Of a stretch of DNA of 13,952 bases, positions 12,802 to 13,952 are shown piece after piece (positions within the stretch are counted from its first letter, which is position 1; the number at the start of each line of letters is the position of its first letter). Origin of the DNA: an uncultured Bdellovibrio sp. (GTDB lineage: Bacteria > Bdellovibrionota > Bdellovibrionia > Bdellovibrionales > Bdellovibrionaceae); NCBI GenBank assembly GCA_946480995.1, contig CAMLMF010000023.1, positions 1 through 13,952 of the forward strand, given 5' to 3'. The notes beneath the pieces were generated by a model that saw only the letters and a list, made by a program, of their open reading frames with translations, was not told the origin of the DNA and did not search any database. The translations under genes were made by a program, and so were the position numbers.

Positions 12802-13272
12802 ATGCTGAAAAAAGCCGTGTCAAAGTTCATTTTAGTGATGGTGGTTTTTATGGGTCTCTTTGCGCACGCGTCCGACGCTGTTTCAGAAAATGACATAATA
12901 GGGGAATGGTGGGCTCCGAAAAAAGATGCGCGTATCACGGTTTACAAAGTCGCTGAGAAATTTTATGGCAAATTATCTTGGGTGTTGCCAGAAAATGAAA
13001 ACAAATTGGATGATAAAAATCCAGATCCTAAACTTAAAACGGAAAAAATCTTAGGCCTTGTGATCTTAAAGGATTTTTCTTTTAAAAAAGACGCTTGGCT
13101 GGATGGAACTATTTATGATCCAAAAAATGGGAAGACTTATTCCTGCAAAATGAGTTTAGAAAAAGGATCTCCGGACATTTTGAAAGTTCGTGGCTTTATT
13201 GGTGTGTCTTTGTTTGGACGATCGGAATCTTTTGAAAGATATACGGCGAAATCTGTTGCAGAAACGCCCTAA
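12802..13272 (+). CDS. DUF2147-family exported protein
   Basis: 156 residues. A signal peptide covers about 1-26 (LKKAVSKF, hydrophobic ILVMVVFMGLF, then AHASDA). The mature domain matches the DUF2147 pattern: DIIGEWWAPKKDARITVY (31-48), YGKLSW (55-60), NPDPKLKTEKILGLVIL (73-89), DGTIYDPKNGKTYSCKM (101-117), then LKVRGFIGVSLFGRSESFERY (127-147). Members are usually periplasmic or secreted, around 140-170 residues, and of unknown function. The start at 12802 has GAGGGA just upstream and gives a proper signal peptide; the longer frame from TTG 12748 overlaps the promoter region. It is transcribed divergently from the antiporter, and no terminator is seen before the next gene. Confidence 0.88.
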   Translation: MLKKAVSKFILVMVVFMGLFAHASDAVSENDIIGEWWAPKKDARITVYKVAEKFYGKLSWVLPENENKLDDKNPDPKLKTEKILGLVILKDFSFKKDAWLDGTIYDPKNGKTYSCKMSLEKGSPDILKVRGFIGVSLFGRSESFERYTAKSVAETP

Positions 13273-13280
13273 AAGATATT

Positions 13281-13310
13281 TTCTTAGTGAAACATAATTA
13301 CTTATATAAT
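13281..13310 (+). promoter_or_regulatory. promoter of the last lipoprotein gene
   Basis: A perfect -10 TATAAT (13305-13310) lies in an AT-rich stretch, with a weak -35 TTCTTA (13281-13286) at 18 bp. The start point would be near 13317, just before the GAGG ribosome site. Confidence 0.5.
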
Positions 13311-13333
13311 TTTAAGTTCAACGAGGTCTGGCT

Positions 13334-13927
13334 TTGAAAACTTTAAATATCATCTTAATGGCTGCTTTTTTATTGGTTCTGAATGCTTGTATAACTTTGC
13401 CAAATTCGTTCGTCGATATCGATGGAAAATTTGTACATAAGCCAACCTCAACTCGATATCCAAAACGAATTCAAGGTTGGAATCTTTTAGATGGCGCGAC
13501 TGATAAAGTTGATTCTGAAATTGCGGCTTCAGCGACATATCAACAACAAGCTTTCGCAAAGACTTTAAGTGAAGAATTTGTCCCTGTAGCCAGCGTATAT
13601 ATTTTAAGTTCCGAAAAAATCAACGGATTGGATGTCTTAAAGAACCGCCTTAAAGCTTTGGCTCCTGAGGCCGTTCAAGATCGCCAAGAAACGTTAAAAA
13701 CAGCGTATGGAAACGCAACCGCCATCGTCTTTAATCATTCAGCAATCTATGCGGCAACTTCGTTAATTTCGAAGGCTTTTAAGGTCGAATCCTGGTTGAT
13801 TCAATCGCCAACACAAAAACAGGTGGCTTATTGGATCACGATAGCTAAAAATGATAAGGAAATAGAGTCTATTCCTAGGGATTTTATTGCTCGTTATAAT
13901 GAGGGTCTAAAAGGCTCGGAAAAATAG
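13334..13927 (+). CDS. lipoprotein, unrecognised
   Basis: 197 residues from a TTG start with GAGG seven bases upstream. The lipoprotein signal MKTLNIILMAAFLLVLNAC gives lipidated Cys19, followed by Ile, which fits outer-membrane sorting. The mature part begins with FVDIDGKFVHKPTSTRYPKR and then has mixed alpha/beta character: a run LSEEFVPVASVYILSSEKI (78-96), a helical Leu/Ala/Lys segment (99-125), a hydrophobic segment NATAIVFNHSAIYAATSLI (127-145) and a C-terminal VAYWITIAKNDKEIESIP region. Only the lipid-anchored cysteine is present. I recognise no family. It may be read through from the DUF2147 gene in addition to its own promoter. Confidence 0.82.
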   Translation: MKTLNIILMAAFLLVLNACITLPNSFVDIDGKFVHKPTSTRYPKRIQGWNLLDGATDKVDSEIAASATYQQQAFAKTLSEEFVPVASVYILSSEKINGLDVLKNRLKALAPEAVQDRQETLKTAYGNATAIVFNHSAIYAATSLISKAFKVESWLIQSPTQKQVAYWITIAKNDKEIESIPRDFIARYNEGLKGSEK

Positions 13928-13952
13928 GGTTTAAGGCAGGTGTATTAAATTA

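Overview
The window looks like a chromosomal segment of a Bdellovibrio-like bacterium (Bdellovibrionota). This is inferred from the mid-40s GC feel, strong AGGAG ribosome sites, frequent TTG starts, many small lipoproteins and exported proteins, and the outer-membrane assembly genes. No rRNA, tRNA, CRISPR array or complete insertion sequence is visible. Most of the window is ordinary core genome; the stretch from 3546 to 5053 is the least ordinary part.

Left part (1-2953, minus strand): a compact four-gene operon. It encodes a 2OG-Fe(II)-type oxygenase, then the ATPase, permease and substrate-binding protein of an NMT1/SsuA-type ABC importer. The last gene runs off the window edge. A sigma-70-like promoter (2985-3013) lies directly upstream and supports the oxygenase start at 2953. 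The pairing of an importer with a 2OG-type oxygenase resembles tauABCD in layout, but the oxygenase is from a different family and the substrate is unknown.

3096-3542: a small exported protein on the plus strand sits behind a near-perfect sigma-54 (-24/-12) promoter and ends in a probably bidirectional terminator shared with the convergent recombinase gene.

3546-5053: a short tyrosine recombinase with a complete catalytic set but no N-terminal DNA-binding domain (minus strand). A 383-bp AT-rich gap follows, holding a perfect 28-bp dyad, GGGTAT direct repeats and nested inverted repeats with three TTGTGAA boxes. After it comes a helix-turn-helix/coiled-coil protein with a C-terminal membrane anchor. 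Its stop overlaps the argS start by 4 bp.

5050-8175: argS (arginyl-tRNA synthetase), then a leucine-dehydrogenase-type amino-acid dehydrogenase with a TTG start and a strong terminator.

8215-10890: a promoter, then a YfgM-like membrane-anchored periplasmic TPR protein, bamB and a small cysteine-containing lipoprotein. The first two match the yfgM-bamB pairing known in gammaproteobacteria, which links translocon exit to outer-membrane protein assembly. A possible 40-residue exported peptide is encoded antisense to the end of the lipoprotein gene.

10901-13952: a KefC-type K+/H+ antiporter (minus strand), probably expressed from a near-leaderless mRNA. Its promoter region is shared with a divergent DUF2147 exported protein, which is followed by an unrecognised lipoprotein.
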